Below are positions 6,061-6,592 of a DNA stretch of 6,592 nucleotides, piece after piece. The position numbers were made by a program, and so were the translations under genes. The stretch is from positions 1 to 6,592 of the forward strand of contig JAEXGP010000291.1 in NCBI GenBank assembly GCA_023450775.1. The letters are read 5' to 3'. Under the pieces are notes generated by a model. That model was given only the letters and a program-made list of their open reading frames with translations. It ran no database searches and was not told the origin of the DNA. The stretch is from Actinomycetes bacterium. GTDB lineage: Bacteria; Actinomycetota; Acidimicrobiia; Acidimicrobiales; Microtrichaceae. Numbering within the stretch: position 1 is the first letter of the stretch; every line of letters starts with the position of its first letter.

Positions 6061-6517
6061 CCCTCGGCGGGTCGATCCAGGTGTGGTCGATCCGGGAGTG
6101 GTCGATCCGGTCGTGCGCGCCGGCGCCGTCGCCACCCGGGGCAACGACCTGCTCGTCGTGCGGCGGGACCAGGGCCCGACCGAGGGTCGCTGGTCGGTGC
6201 CGGTCGCCCGCATCGCCGGCGGGGAGACCATGGTCGAAGCGGTCGTGCGGGCGGTGGCCACGCAGTGCGGGCTGGACGCCCTGTCGGGACCGTTCCTCGG
6301 CTGGTACGAGTCGATCCGCAGCGACGACGACCGGCTGGTCGACCACGACGTGGTCGCGTGCTTCCAAGCCGTCGTGCTCGATGACGCGACGCCCGTCGCC
6401 GGCGACGACGTGGCCGAGGCGTCGTGGATGCCCGTCTGGGACGTCGCCGAGCTCCCGCTCGTCGACGGCCTGGCCGAGCTGCTCGCCGAGCACGACGTCA
6501 TCGACACCCTCGCCTGA
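6053..6517 (+). CDS. Nudix-fold protein with degenerate catalytic box
   Basis: This 154-residue protein has the usual Nudix layout: first strand 'VRAGAVATRGNDLLVVRRD' (21-39), then 'GRWSVPVARIAGGETMVEA' (45-63), the helix 'VVRAVATQCGL' (64-74), 'LGWYES' (82-87), and the end strand and helix 'DDVAEASWMPVWDVAELPLV' (118-137). Nudix enzymes cleave X-linked nucleoside diphosphates using metal bound by the GX5EX7REUXEEXGU box. Here Glu58 and Arg66 remain, but the three glutamates of the REUXEE helix are Ala67, Thr70 and Gln71, and the opening Gly is Ala52. Catalysis is therefore doubtful; it may bind a ligand or partner instead. The GTG at 6053 overlaps the acetyltransferase stop by 8 bases, indicating translational coupling, and is supported by GGGGAG. 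Residues 7-21 are three copies of a five-residue repeat (V-D-P-G/V-V). Confidence 0.8.
   Translation: MTDPRRVDPGVVDPGVVDPVVRAGAVATRGNDLLVVRRDQGPTEGRWSVPVARIAGGETMVEAVVRAVATQCGLDALSGPFLGWYESIRSDDDRLVDHDVVACFQAVVLDDATPVAGDDVAEASWMPVWDVAELPLVDGLAELLAEHDVIDTLA
6071..6115 (+). repeat. Three tandem copies of a 15-base unit in the N-terminal codons of the Nudix-fold gene
   Basis: The units at 6071-6085, 6086-6100 and 6101-6115 all begin GTCGATCC and end GTG, differing only in the middle and in a third-position base. They encode VDPGV, VDPGV and VDPVV. The unit length keeps the reading frame, so copy number could change without breaking the gene. Confidence 0.75.
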
Positions 6518-6548
6518 GCCCCGGGCCCGACAACGAACGCGGAACTCG

Positions 6549-6590
6549 GGACACGTCGCGCCCACATCGGGCGCGAGCGGTCCCGTGTCC
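6549..6590. terminator. Inverted repeat after the operon, candidate terminator
   Basis: TCGCGCCC (6556-6563) and GGGCGCGA (6569-6576) are perfect 8-base arms around the 5-base loop ACATC. The adjacent outer arms GGACACG (6549-6555) and CGTGTCC (6584-6590) can also pair if 6577-6583 loops out. The structure starts 31 bases after the Nudix stop and has no following T-run before the window ends. It fits a GC-rich actinobacterial terminator but could also be an operator for the next gene to the right. Confidence 0.4.
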
Positions 6591-6592
6591 AG

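Overview
The window is high-GC DNA with GTG and ATG starts and all convincing genes on the + strand. The gene content points to an actinobacterium, and the gene set looks most like the Acidimicrobiia: a long ThyX-like protein of about 540 residues, a DUF4193-like acidic Cys-rich protein, and leaderless-looking promoters with TANNNT boxes 7-8 bases before start codons. The class assignment is an inference from gene style, not from a marker gene.

Left part (1-2740): the C-terminal end of a YegS/diacylglycerol-kinase-like lipid kinase, cut by the window edge. It is followed by a medium-chain (quinone-oxidoreductase-like) dehydrogenase and an M20 metallopeptidase of the AbgB/PM20D2 type. The dehydrogenase and the peptidase each seem to have their own promoter whose -10 box sits 7 bases before the start codon, so both mRNAs probably lack a leader.

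Centre (2742-4364): a 540-residue protein made of two ThyX-like halves. Each half keeps a different part of the ThyX signature: the N-terminal half keeps the S-x-R-Y side, the C-terminal half keeps R-H-R. This is the most interesting gene here. It may be a pseudo-dimer with one composite active site, or a non-thymidylate flavoprotein.

Right part (4493-6517): a tight four-gene operon behind a good TATGAT box. It encodes a very acidic DUF4193-like protein with a four-Cys C-terminal knuckle, a small helical protein of unknown function, a GNAT acetyltransferase and a Nudix-fold protein. The gaps are 2 and 3 bases, and the last pair overlaps by 8 bases. The Nudix protein has lost the three glutamates of its REUXEE helix and is probably not a hydrolase. 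A GC-rich inverted repeat follows the operon and may end transcription.

No RNA genes, CRISPR arrays, insertion sequences or phage genes were seen. No stretch above 300 bases lacks a gene; the longest gap between genes is 128 bases (4365-4492).
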